A stretch of 57,734 nucleotides of DNA from NCBI GenBank assembly GCA_900546565.1, contig URDC01000005.1, positions 1-57,734 of the forward strand, given 5' to 3'. Shown here piece after piece: positions 16,727-24,623 of the stretch; position 1 is the first letter of the stretch; the number at the start of each line of letters is the position of its first letter. The position numbers and the translations under genes are program-made. The notes under the pieces were generated by a model. The model was not told where the DNA came from, ran no database searches, and saw nothing but the letters and a program-made list of their open reading frames with translations. Source of the stretch: an uncultured Opitutales bacterium (GTDB taxonomy: Bacteria; Verrucomicrobiota; Verrucomicrobiia; Opitutales; Intestinicryptomonadaceae).

Positions 16727-17527
16727 TTAAAAAAAATCTGGAAAGTGGTTGATGAAATTCTCGTTTTTTGCGCCCGCGCGGACGGGATTGCGCATTCCTC
16801 GCAGGAGGTAATTTCGGGCCTTTTCGACCGACTTTTCAAGCCCCGCGCCGTTGGCCAAGTTCGCGGCAATCGCCGCGCTGAGCGTGCAGCCGCTGCCGTG
16901 CGTGTTTACGTTTTTGACGCGCTTCGATTCGAAAACGCGGACTTCGCCCGACTTTGAGCAGAGCGCGTCGGCGATGTCGTCGCCGTCCAAGTGTCCGCCT
17001 TTAAGCAGAACCGCAGTCGAAAATTTGCGCGAAAGCCCGCTCGCGGCGGTCGCGACATCTTTTATTTCCGCGCCCAAAAGCTCACGGGCTTCGTCGAGAT
17101 TCGGCGTTATGAGGGTCGCAAGCGGCAGAAGTTTTTCGCGCAAGACCCGAACGGCGTCGTCGCGCAAAAGTTTGGAGCCGCTCGTGGAAATCATCACGGG
17201 GTCGACTACCAGCCGTATTTCGCGGTTGCGCCGCGCAAAATCGGCGGCGATTTCGATGTGCTCGGCGTCGAAAAGCATTCCAGTCTTTGCCGCTTCGGGC
17301 TTGAAATATTCGGCAACCGCCTCTATCTGCGCCGCAAAAACGTCCGCAGGCACCGCCGAAACCGCGCGGACTCCGTCGGGATTCTGCGCTGTGATTGCGG
17401 CAATCGCCGCCGCCGCAAAAACTCCGTTGGCGGCAAATGCCAGCATATCGGCCTGAACGCCCGCGCCGCCTCCGCTGTCGCTGCCCGCGATTGTCAGGGC
17501 GCATTTTATGTTTCTGCATCGATTCAT
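16727..17527 (-). CDS. thiD: Hydroxymethylpyrimidine/phosphomethylpyrimidine kinase
   Basis: The 266-residue ribokinase-fold enzyme phosphorylates HMP and HMP-phosphate for thiamine synthesis. The N-terminus ALTIAGSDSGGGAGVQADM (residues 10-28), the central LVVDPVMISTSG and the C-terminal NVNTHGSGCTLSAAIAA anion-hole region are diagnostic. It is the first gene of the minus-strand run thiD-radC-tsaD and is divergent from rarA. No TPP riboswitch is visible in the 83-base divergent gap. Confidence 0.93.
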   Translation of the reverse strand: MNRCRNIKCALTIAGSDSGGGAGVQADMLAFAANGVFAAAAIAAITAQNPDGVRAVSAVPADVFAAQIEAVAEYFKPEAAKTGMLFDAEHIEIAADFARRNREIRLVVDPVMISTSGSKLLRDDAVRVLREKLLPLATLITPNLDEARELLGAEIKDVATAASGLSRKFSTAVLLKGGHLDGDDIADALCSKSGEVRVFESKRVKNVNTHGSGCTLSAAIAANLANGAGLEKSVEKARNYLLRGMRNPVRAGAKNENFINHFPDFF

Positions 17528-17565
17528 TTCGGCAAAAATTTATTAACCCAATAGCATTGCATTAT

Positions 17566-17594
17566 TTGACAAAAGTTTCAAGACATGCTTTATT
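17566..17594 (+). promoter_or_regulatory. Putative sigma70 promoter of rarA
   Basis: A perfect TTGACA (17566-17571), 17 bases, then TTTATT (17589-17594); transcription would start near 17601, close to the ATG at 17611, giving a very short leader. An overlapping alternative -10 is TATTCT (17591-17596). Confidence 0.45.
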
Positions 17595-17610
17595 CTATCA
17601 GGATTTTTTT

Positions 17611-18975
17611 ATGGACGCAGGCGGAGAATTGAATTTGTTCGGCTGCGGCGACATTTCGAACTCGCCGCAATCGGGCGGCGTGTCGGCGACTGCCCCGCTT
17701 GCGGTGCGCATGCGCCCGCGCTCTCTCGCGGAAGTAGTGGGACACCGCCACATTCTCGCCGAGGGCTGCCTTTTGCCGAGGCTCGTTTCGACAAACAGCT
17801 TCGGCTCGCTAATCTTCTACGGCCCTCCGGGGTGCGGAAAGACGACGCTTGCCGATGTCATAGCGCGGCAGACAAATTCGCGTTTCGTCAAAATCAACGC
17901 GGTGCTTTCGAACGTGGCGCAGCTGCGCGACGAACTCGCCGCAGCCCGCTACCGCCGCGGCGAGCGCACAATACTTTTCATCGACGAAATCCACCGCTTC
18001 AACAAGGCGCAGCAAGATTTGCTTCTGCCCGATGTCGAAGACGGCAACGTGCGCCTCATCGGCGCGACAACCCAAAACCCGGGTTTTTACATAAACGCGC
18101 CGCTTCTTTCGCGCAGCCACCTGTTCAAGCTCGAACCGCTTTCGAGCGACGACATCGCAAAGGTTTTACGCCGCGCCCTCGAAAACACCGAGCGCGGCTT
18201 GGGCAACTTCAACTGCCGCGCCTCCGACGCCGTTTTGCTGGGCATTGCCAACATCTGCGACGGCGACCTGCGCCGCGCCCTCAACGCCCTCGAAACAATG
18301 GTGCTTGCCGCGGGCGGAAATTCGGATCTTTCCGAAGACGACATCAAGGTTTTCGCCAAGGAACGCCGCGTGCGCTACGACGCCGATGAAGACGAGCACT
18401 ACAACACTATCTCGGCGTTCATCAAAAGCGTGCGCGGCTGCGACCCCGACGCGGCAATGTATTGGCTTGTCAAAATGCTCGCAGGCGGCGAAGACCCGAG
18501 GTTTATCGCCCGCCGCCTCGTTATTTTGGCGAGCGAAGACGTCGGACTTGCCGACCCCCGCGCCCTGCCGATTGCAAACGCGGCCTTCGACGCCGTGGAG
18601 CGCGTGGGGCTGCCCGAGTGCGAGCTCAACCTCGCCCACGCCACGATATTCCTCGCCTGCGCGCCCAAAAGCAATTCCGCCACAATGGCACTTGCCCGCG
18701 CGAAGGAGCTTATCCGCGGCGAGCCCGTCCAGCCCGTGCCGCTTCATTTGCGCGATTCGCACACGTCGCTAAACCGCAAGCTCGGCAACGGAGCGGACTA
18801 CATTTATCCGCACGACTGCCCCAACCACATCAGCGGGCAGGAGTATATGCCGCGCCCCGCGCAAATCTACCGCCCCACCGACTACGGCGCGGAAAAACAG
18901 GTTGCCGAGCGGCTCGACTTTTACAAAAAACTCAAAAAGGAAATACAAGATGCTGGAAACAAACGAAGAAAATAA
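17611..18975 (+). CDS. rarA: Replication-associated recombination protein RarA (MgsA)
   Basis: The 454-residue AAA+ ATPase belongs to the RarA/Mgs1/WRNIP1 family, related to clamp loaders, which acts at stalled replication forks. It has Walker A GPPGCGKTT (about residues 70-78), Walker B FIDEIHRF (about 121-128), sensor 1 GATTQNP (about 152-158), and the C-terminal tetramerisation domain ending in YPHDCPNHISGQEYMP, typical of the family. I use the ATG at 17611, preceded by CAGGA and a promoter; further upstream codons lie inside thiD on the other strand. Its last 26 bases overlap the next gene. Confidence 0.95.
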   Translation: MDAGGELNLFGCGDISNSPQSGGVSATAPLAVRMRPRSLAEVVGHRHILAEGCLLPRLVSTNSFGSLIFYGPPGCGKTTLADVIARQTNSRFVKINAVLSNVAQLRDELAAARYRRGERTILFIDEIHRFNKAQQDLLLPDVEDGNVRLIGATTQNPGFYINAPLLSRSHLFKLEPLSSDDIAKVLRRALENTERGLGNFNCRASDAVLLGIANICDGDLRRALNALETMVLAAGGNSDLSEDDIKVFAKERRVRYDADEDEHYNTISAFIKSVRGCDPDAAMYWLVKMLAGGEDPRFIARRLVILASEDVGLADPRALPIANAAFDAVERVGLPECELNLAHATIFLACAPKSNSATMALARAKELIRGEPVQPVPLHLRDSHTSLNRKLGNGADYIYPHDCPNHISGQEYMPRPAQIYRPTDYGAEKQVAERLDFYKKLKKEIQDAGNKRRK

Positions 18976-19447
18976 AGGCCCGAAATTCGAGCTGACGCGG
19001 CGCATCGACTTGAAATTCTGGAAGAGCTGCGGACTCAACGCCCTCGGATTGCTCGTCGCCAGCGCGACATCGTCGTCGTCAATCCAGTTCGGCAATATGT
19101 TCTACTTTGCCGCGCTCGTGGTGCTTATCTGGTTTTTGAACTGGATTATCCGCCCCGTGCTGATAGTGTTCGCGCTGCCGCTTATAATTTTTACGATGGG
19201 CGTGGGAATGCTGTTTATAAATGCGCTTATAATTTATATGGCGGCGGCTCTCATACCCGACAAGGGCATAGTTGTGAGCTCGTATTGGGCGGCGTTGTGG
19301 GCGTCGTTTTGCGTGTCGGTTTTGTGGTGGTCGCTCGAAATGTTCAAGAGCGAGCGCATAGTGGTTTTCACCGAGCGCGTCGTGCGCGGCAAATCCGCTT
19401 CAAAGAAATCGCGAAAGGACGGCGACGACGATGTCATCGACGTTTAG
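18950..19447 (+). CDS. Phage-holin-family (PF04020-like) membrane protein
   Basis: The 165-residue protein has a charged N-terminus and four hydrophobic segments at about residues 25-45, 52-70, 72-95 and 103-130, followed by a basic-acidic cytoplasmic tail. The Trp/Asn/Arg-Pro motif FLNWIIRPVL and the overall layout resemble the so-called mycobacterial four-TM phage holin family, which is chromosomal in many bacteria and not phage-derived. Function is unknown. The ATG lies within the end of rarA, and its own end overlaps the next gene by 17 bases, so the three form an operon. Confidence 0.7.
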   Translation: MLETNEENKGPKFELTRRIDLKFWKSCGLNALGLLVASATSSSSIQFGNMFYFAALVVLIWFLNWIIRPVLIVFALPLIIFTMGVGMLFINALIIYMAAALIPDKGIVVSSYWAALWASFCVSVLWWSLEMFKSERIVVFTERVVRGKSASKKSRKDGDDDVIDV

Positions 19448-20105
19448 ACACCTCAAAGCCGCGTTTGCCGCGGTATTCGCCGCCGCGCTTGCGCTTTCGG
19501 CTTCGGCGGTGTGCGCCCAGCAGCCGAGCTCGGTTTTCGACGTCGTCTACGGAAGCCTGCGCCTCTATTCGCCCGCCGACGTTTTACGCGCATACGAAGG
19601 CTCTTGGAACGGCATTCAAACCGTCAAGTTCGGCGAGATGACCTCGCGCGGGACTGTCGCGGTCAGCTACAAATTCGACATTGCCGCCTTCGGTTTGCCG
19701 CGCTTGGTGGGCATTGGCAGAATCACTTCGGCTTCGGGGGCGTCGGTGCCGACGCGCTCGTATATGTCGGTCGATACCCGCGGGCGTCTGCTTTTGGAAG
19801 TCCGCGCGGGCGACGGCGAGGCGGTTTTCTACAAGGGTTCGTTCAACGCGAACTACGTCGAGTGGACGCCGATTTACGACTTCCTCCTCTACGACTACCA
19901 GAAGGACACTTTCCTTTCCGAGGGCGGCAAACGCTTCATTTATTCGGAGGGCGCGCGCACGATTTTCTACAAGGGAACTTGGGGCAGGATAGAGGCAAAC
20001 ACCCGCTTTTCGGAAATCGAAAACGCGTATCCCGCCTCGAAAGTCAACACGCTGCGCAGCCGCGACATCAAGGTGAAATCGGGCGGCGCAAAGTTCGGCA
20101 GATAA
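19431..20105 (+). CDS. Secreted protein of unknown function
   Basis: The 224-residue precursor has a clear Sec signal peptide (basic start, hydrophobic AAVFAAALALSASA, cleavage around VCA/QQ). The mature protein is predicted to be mostly beta-stranded, rich in Tyr, Phe, Ser and Gly, with no Cys pair or catalytic motif I recognise. It begins inside the end of the membrane-protein gene and is followed 18 bases later by hrpB. Likely periplasmic or outer-membrane associated. I cannot assign a family. Confidence 0.7.
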   Translation: MSSTFRHLKAAFAAVFAAALALSASAVCAQQPSSVFDVVYGSLRLYSPADVLRAYEGSWNGIQTVKFGEMTSRGTVAVSYKFDIAAFGLPRLVGIGRITSASGASVPTRSYMSVDTRGRLLLEVRAGDGEAVFYKGSFNANYVEWTPIYDFLLYDYQKDTFLSEGGKRFIYSEGARTIFYKGTWGRIEANTRFSEIENAYPASKVNTLRSRDIKVKSGGAKFGR

Positions 20106-20123
20106 CGCGCGGCAGGGTTTGGT

Positions 20124-22646
20124 ATGGACTTTCCCGTAAACGAAATGCGCCCCGCGCTCTTCGACGCCCTCGACAGGGGCGTTTCGCGCTTTGTGGTCTC
20201 AGCGCCGACGGGCTCGGGCAAATCGACGGCGTTTCCCGTAATGTTGGGCGAAAAGCTCGGCGGGCAGATTTTCGTGTTGCAGCCGCGGCGCGTGGCGGCG
20301 CGAATGCTTGCGCGTTCAATCGAAAAACTCTTCGACATGAAGGGCGAAACGGGCTGGCATATCCGCTTCGACAAACACTACGACGCCTCCACGAAAATCG
20401 TGTTTTTGACCGAGGGAATTCTGGCGCGAATGCTGCTTTCAAATTCCCTGCCGCCGAACGTTTCGGCGATTGTTTTCGACGAATTCCACGAGCGCAACAT
20501 CTTTACCGACCTCTCGATTGCCCTCGCTTTGCGCCTTCAAAAAACATCGCGCCCCGACCTCAAACTCTTTGCCGCCTCGGCTTCGGTCGACACCGAATCC
20601 CTCGCGCGCTATATGGACGCCGAGGTGCTGGCGTGCTCTTCGCGGCTTCACAATATCGAAATAAAATATTCCGAGCTTGCGGGGCGCAATCTGCCCGTGT
20701 GGGAGCTTGCCGCCCGCGAATTCGCCCGCAACGCCGCCGCCACTTCGGGCAACTTTCTGATTTTTATGGCGGGCGTCTACGAGATAAACAGGACAATTTC
20801 CAAAATTCTCGAAACCCCTCAGTCGCGCGGCTTCCGCGTTATGCCGCTTTACGGCGATATGACCGCCGAAGCTCAGGACGCCATTCTCGCGCCGACGGAC
20901 AGGCGCAAGGTGATTGTGGCAACAAACATCGCCGAAACTTCGCTCACAATCGAGGGCGTCGACTGCGTGATAGATTCGGGTTTTGCCAAGGTTTTGCGCT
21001 ACGATTTCGCCCGCGCCGTCAACACGCTTTTGGTCGAGCGCATTTCGCTCGCCTCCGCAACCCAGCGGGCGGGGCGCGCGGGGCGCATAACCGACGGCGT
21101 CGCAATCCGGCTTTGGCGCAAGGCCGAGGAGCGGTTTTTCGAGCCGTATTCGACCTCCGAAATTTCGCGCGTCGACCTCTCCCAAACGCTGCTTTGGCTG
21201 AAAGTGCGCGGCTTGGATTTTTCCTCGCTCGACCTTTTCGAGACGCCGCCCGAAAAATCGCGCAGCGGCGCATTCGAGACTTTGCGGCTTCTAAACGCGC
21301 TCGATTCCGACGGCAACGCGACCGCCGAGGGCGCGAAAATCGCGCGTTTCCCGACTTCGCCGAGGCTGGGCAAACTCTTTGTCGGGGCGGCAAAGCTCGG
21401 ATGTCTACCGCTCGCGGCAATGGTTGCGGCGACTGCCGACGCGGGCAAAATCAAACTCGACATTCCCGACAATCGCCGCGAGCTTGAACGCGACAACCTT
21501 TGCGCTGCGCGCAGCCAGCCCGAGGAAATCGTCAATCTCTGTTTTCTCGCCAAGTCGAATTCCTTCGAGCGCGGTTTTTGCGAGGAATACGGCATTAACG
21601 CCGCAAACGCCCGAAAGGCGTTCGCCTATGCCGCCGATTTTATGCGGCTTGCGCGGGCTTCGCTCGAATCCGCGCCCGACGCGCCCGATGCCGAACAATC
21701 CGCGGCGTTGTCAAAGGCGGTTCTTGCGGCGTATCCCGACCGCGTGTGCAGGAGGCTCAACGCGGGTACTCTCGCCTGCCGCTGTGTGGGAGGTGCGGCG
21801 TGCGAAGCCCGCAAAACCTCCAAGCGGTATTGCGCCGACTTGTTCGTGGCCATGTCTATGCAGCAGACGAACACAGCTTCGGGCATAACAGTCATCGCCG
21901 ACGACATCGTGCCGATAACGCGCGAGTGTCTCGCCGAAGTCTTTCCCGACGATATTGTCGAGCGCAAAACCGTCGGCTTCGACGAAAACCAAAAACGCGC
22001 CTGCACCACAATCGAAATCTGCTATCGCGACCTCCCGCTCGACAAAAAAATCTCCTACGACATTTCCGCAGATGACGCCGCCGAGCTTATGTATTCTAAA
22101 ATCGCCTCGGGCGAAATAGCCCTCAAAAATTTCGGCGACCCCGAGCGCGATTTCATCGCCCGCGTAAATTTCATCGCCAAGGCAATGCCCGAGCTCGGCA
22201 TAGCCCCAATCGACGACGACGCGCTCGAACTGATTTTCCGCCAGATGTGCTCGGGGCTCGCCTCGTATTCGGAGGTCAAGAACGCCGACGTAATGGCGGC
22301 TTTGCGCGAGTGGCTTTCGCACGGGCAGCTCGGGGCGATGCGCCACTATCTGCCCGAGACCGTCGAGGTCAACCCCAAACGCCGACCCGTGCGCGTCAAG
22401 TATCAGCCCGATTCGCTGAGGGCGGTAATTTCGGCGTCATTCAAGGATTTATTCGCCTTCAACCCGAAATCCGTCTCCATTTGCGGCGGAAAAATCAAGC
22501 CCGTATTCGAGGTTCTCGCGCCCAACGGACGCCCCGTCCAGACAACCGAAGACCTCGAACGCTTTTGGCAGACATCTTGGCAGTCCGTCCGCAAGGAGCT
22601 GAAAGCTCGGTATCCCAAGCACTTTCCTCCCACCGCCCCCTACTAA
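20124..22646 (+). CDS. hrpB: ATP-dependent helicase HrpB (DEAH-box)
   Basis: The 840-residue protein is a DExH/DEAH superfamily 2 helicase. Motifs in order: I APTGSGKST (about residues 26-34), Ia LQPRRVAAR, Ib TEGILAR, II DEFHER (about 118-123), III SAS (a variant of SAT), V NIAETSLTI and VI QRAGRAGR (about 313-320). A helicase-associated domain and the HrpB C-terminal region (ending KARYPKHFPP) follow. Bacterial HrpB has an unclear physiological role, probably in RNA metabolism. Start and length are normal. Its stop codon abuts the nested inverted-repeat region shared with the convergent malic enzyme gene. Confidence 0.92.
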   Translation: MDFPVNEMRPALFDALDRGVSRFVVSAPTGSGKSTAFPVMLGEKLGGQIFVLQPRRVAARMLARSIEKLFDMKGETGWHIRFDKHYDASTKIVFLTEGILARMLLSNSLPPNVSAIVFDEFHERNIFTDLSIALALRLQKTSRPDLKLFAASASVDTESLARYMDAEVLACSSRLHNIEIKYSELAGRNLPVWELAAREFARNAAATSGNFLIFMAGVYEINRTISKILETPQSRGFRVMPLYGDMTAEAQDAILAPTDRRKVIVATNIAETSLTIEGVDCVIDSGFAKVLRYDFARAVNTLLVERISLASATQRAGRAGRITDGVAIRLWRKAEERFFEPYSTSEISRVDLSQTLLWLKVRGLDFSSLDLFETPPEKSRSGAFETLRLLNALDSDGNATAEGAKIARFPTSPRLGKLFVGAAKLGCLPLAAMVAATADAGKIKLDIPDNRRELERDNLCAARSQPEEIVNLCFLAKSNSFERGFCEEYGINAANARKAFAYAADFMRLARASLESAPDAPDAEQSAALSKAVLAAYPDRVCRRLNAGTLACRCVGGAACEARKTSKRYCADLFVAMSMQQTNTASGITVIADDIVPITRECLAEVFPDDIVERKTVGFDENQKRACTTIEICYRDLPLDKKISYDISADDAAELMYSKIASGEIALKNFGDPERDFIARVNFIAKAMPELGIAPIDDDALELIFRQMCSGLASYSEVKNADVMAALREWLSHGQLGAMRHYLPETVEVNPKRRPVRVKYQPDSLRAVISASFKDLFAFNPKSVSICGGKIKPVFEVLAPNGRPVQTTEDLERFWQTSWQSVRKELKARYPKHFPPTAPY

Positions 22647-22696
22647 AACGGGCGAGGGCGTGCGCCTCTATTGCGAATTACATTCTAATAATGTGG

Positions 22697-22728
22697 AAAC
22701 GGGTTTCATTGAAACCCGTTTTTTTTGT
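22697..22728 (+). terminator. hrpB terminator
   Basis: A perfect 11-bp stem (22697-22707 with 22711-22721), loop ATT, followed by a run of T on the plus strand. It sits inside arm 1 of the nested inverted repeat. Confidence 0.9.
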
Positions 22729-22838
22729 TTTTAGATTCGCAATAGAGGCGCACTCGCAGCCAAAAATGACTCGCGTTTGCGTATGCAACCGCGCGTCAAT
22801 GATGCCCGAGAGCGTTTGCTTCGACGAGTTTTTATAAT

Positions 22839-22869
22839 CAAAAAAAAGCGGAACTTTCGTTCCGCTTTT
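22839..22869 (-). terminator. Malic-enzyme gene terminator (minus strand)
   Basis: An 11-bp stem (22844-22854 with 22859-22869) shows a GAAA tetraloop on the minus strand and is followed there by a T run complementary to the A-rich 22840-22847. It sits inside arm 2 of the nested inverted repeat, about 100 bases past the stop. Confidence 0.85.
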
Positions 22870-22966
22870 CCCGTAAATATAAAGCAGAGGCACATTGCGA
22901 ATGCAATCGCCCACGGTGCACGTCTTATAAAAGACTCGTCGAAGCAAGCCGCGCCTCGCCCGTTTT

Positions 22967-24235
22967 TTAGAGGAGGGAGGCAAGACGCGCCTCATACCCG
23001 ACCCAGTCGGTAATCGGCGCACGGGCAACACCCGAATCAACCGCCGCTTTCGCAACCGCTGCCGAAACGCGCACAATAAGACGTTTGTCGAACGGCTTGG
23101 GCAAAATGTATTGACGCCCGAATTCAACTGAGTCAAGCCCGTAGGCCTTCTTGACGTCTTCGGGAACTTCTTCGTGCGCCAAAGCCGCCAATGCGCGAAC
23201 CGCAGCGATTTTCATTTCCTCGTTTATGCACTTTGCGTTTGTGTCGAGCGCGCCCCTGAAAATGTAGGGGAAGCCGAGGACATTGTTGACCTGATTGGGA
23301 TAGTCGGAACGCCCAGTGGCGAAGATGATGTCCTTGCGCGTAGCCATAGCGGTTTCGTAGTCGATCTCGGGGCGCGGATTGGCGAGCGCGAAAACCACGG
23401 GATTGTCGTTCATCGACAAAAGCATTTCGGGTTTGAGAACGTCGGCTTTCGATACGCCGAGGAACACGTCCGCCCCGCGCACCGCGTCGGCGAGCGTCTT
23501 GGCGTCCGAGTCCACCGCGAAAAACTTCTTGGTCTCGTTGAGGTCGGTTCGCAAAGTCGTAATCGGGCCCTTGCTGTCGCAAAGCAGGATATTTTCGCGC
23601 TTCACGCCGAGGGCGATATACATTTTCGAGCACGAAATAGCCGCCGCGCCCGCGCCGCTTACGACAATCCTGACATCTTCGATTTTCTTGCCCGCAATTT
23701 CGAGCCCGTTGAGCAAAGCCGCGCCCGAGATAATCGCCGTGCCGTGCTGGTCGTCGTGCATAACGGGAATGTCGAGCTCCTCTTTCAGGCGTCGTTCGAT
23801 TTCGAAACATTCGGGGGCTTTGATGTCTTCGAGGTTAATGCCGCCGAACGTTGGCGAGATTGCCTTGACCGCCTGAACGAACCTGTCCACATCGGTTTCG
23901 TCGACTTCGATGTCGAAGGCGTCCACCCCCGAGAAAATTTTAAACAGAAGTGCTTTGCCCTCCATGACGGGTTTGCCCGCGAGCGCGCCGATGTTGCCCA
24001 GCCCGAGCACCGCCGTACCGTTCGAAATTACGCCGACGAGGTTGGCTTTGCCCGTATATTTGTAGGCGTCCTGCGGATTTTTCTGGATTTCCAGACAGGG
24101 TTCCGCCACCCCAGGGGTATACGCCAGCGACAAATCTTCCTGCGTCGAATGCGGTTTTGTCGGCGTGATTTCTATTTTACCCTTTTTACCCGAACTGTGG
24201 TAGTTCAGAGCCTGTTCTTTGCTGATTTTTGCCAT
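22967..24235 (-). CDS. Malic enzyme (malate dehydrogenase, oxaloacetate-decarboxylating)
   Basis: The 422-residue protein oxidatively decarboxylates malate to pyruvate. The N-terminal catalytic domain shows YTPGVAEPC, a conserved Lys region and HDDQHGTA (divalent-metal and substrate site). The C-terminal NAD(P)-binding domain starts at IVVSGAGAAA (about residues 189-198). Length corresponds to the short bacterial form: the phosphotransacetylase-like C-terminal domain of E. coli MaeB is absent. Cofactor choice cannot be told from sequence. It is monocistronic and converges on hrpB. GAGAGAG just upstream of the ATG serves as ribosome-binding site. Confidence 0.93.
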   Translation of the reverse strand: MAKISKEQALNYHSSGKKGKIEITPTKPHSTQEDLSLAYTPGVAEPCLEIQKNPQDAYKYTGKANLVGVISNGTAVLGLGNIGALAGKPVMEGKALLFKIFSGVDAFDIEVDETDVDRFVQAVKAISPTFGGINLEDIKAPECFEIERRLKEELDIPVMHDDQHGTAIISGAALLNGLEIAGKKIEDVRIVVSGAGAAAISCSKMYIALGVKRENILLCDSKGPITTLRTDLNETKKFFAVDSDAKTLADAVRGADVFLGVSKADVLKPEMLLSMNDNPVVFALANPRPEIDYETAMATRKDIIFATGRSDYPNQVNNVLGFPYIFRGALDTNAKCINEEMKIAAVRALAALAHEEVPEDVKKAYGLDSVEFGRQYILPKPFDKRLIVRVSAAVAKAAVDSGVARAPITDWVGYEARLASLL

Positions 24236-24623
24236 TTCTCTCTCTTTGTGTTTAATTAAAACGCCGCGTTTTTTTACGCAGCGTATATAGTTAAATTCTC
24301 ATAACTTCCCCAAGTTTATAATCGGGGCTATTCAATCCGTTTTTATTTTTCTTACAAGACAAAATTTACCTTAAAGCGAAAAACTACATTTTTGGACAAT
24401 TTTTTTGGCGTTTTTTGTCCGAAAATGCTCTCGGAACCCACAGTAGAAATTATAGAAAAAGCACCCACATCGTGTATTCTCGACAAGATTTTCGATAAAT
24501 AAAGCGCGGACAATCCTGCGATTGCCCGCGCAAAAAAAATTCCGAATCCGATAGTAGCAAATTCCCGAAATCCGCCGTCCGCCCGACAATCGACCCGCGC
24601 AACGGATTCGGACAATCTAAAAA
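24236..24623. other. 388-bp intergenic region, no gene seen
   Basis: This A/T-rich gap separates two minus-strand genes. It holds the likely malic-enzyme promoter (24284-24313) and a small palindromic patch near 24261-24283. An 87-codon minus-strand frame at 24352-24615 has no ribosome-binding site or recognisable features and I do not call it a gene. I see no clear terminator for the FAD oxidoreductase gene that ends at 24624. Confidence 0.6.
24284..24313 (-). promoter_or_regulatory. Putative promoter of the malic-enzyme gene
   Basis: On the minus strand, TTGGGG (24308-24313), 18 bases, then TATATA (24284-24289), about 50 bases before the start codon. The -35 is weak; the -10 is reasonable. 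Confidence 0.35.

Larger units (their letters stand above)
22645..22966. repeat. Intergenic region of nested inverted repeats between convergent stop codons
   Basis: This 320-base gap holds no gene but is almost wholly self-complementary. Outer stem: 13 perfect bp, 22645-22657 with 22954-22966, touching the hrpB stop on one side and the malic-enzyme stop on the other. Arm 1: 19 perfect bp, 22660-22678 with 22735-22753, enclosing the hrpB terminator. Middle hairpin: 13 bp with G-U pairs, 22767-22779 with 22784-22796. Arm 2: 22 bp with one bulged base, 22816-22837 with 22925-22947, enclosing the malic-enzyme terminator. It could be a structured 3' UTR, an RNA or a fold-back element. Confidence 0.8.

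Noticed and set aside
17528..17610. Possible TPP riboswitch upstream of thiD
   Set aside because: The divergent gap is only 83 bases and lacks the CUGAGA and ACCUGA-type THI-box blocks.
18950..19447. Prophage remnant suggested by the holin-family membrane protein
   Set aside because: The family is widespread as a chromosomal membrane protein, and no other phage-like gene is nearby; it overlaps rarA as an operon member.
24352..24615. 87-codon minus-strand frame in the largest intergenic gap
   Set aside because: No ribosome-binding site, no recognisable domain and low-complexity A/T-rich composition; it fits chance.
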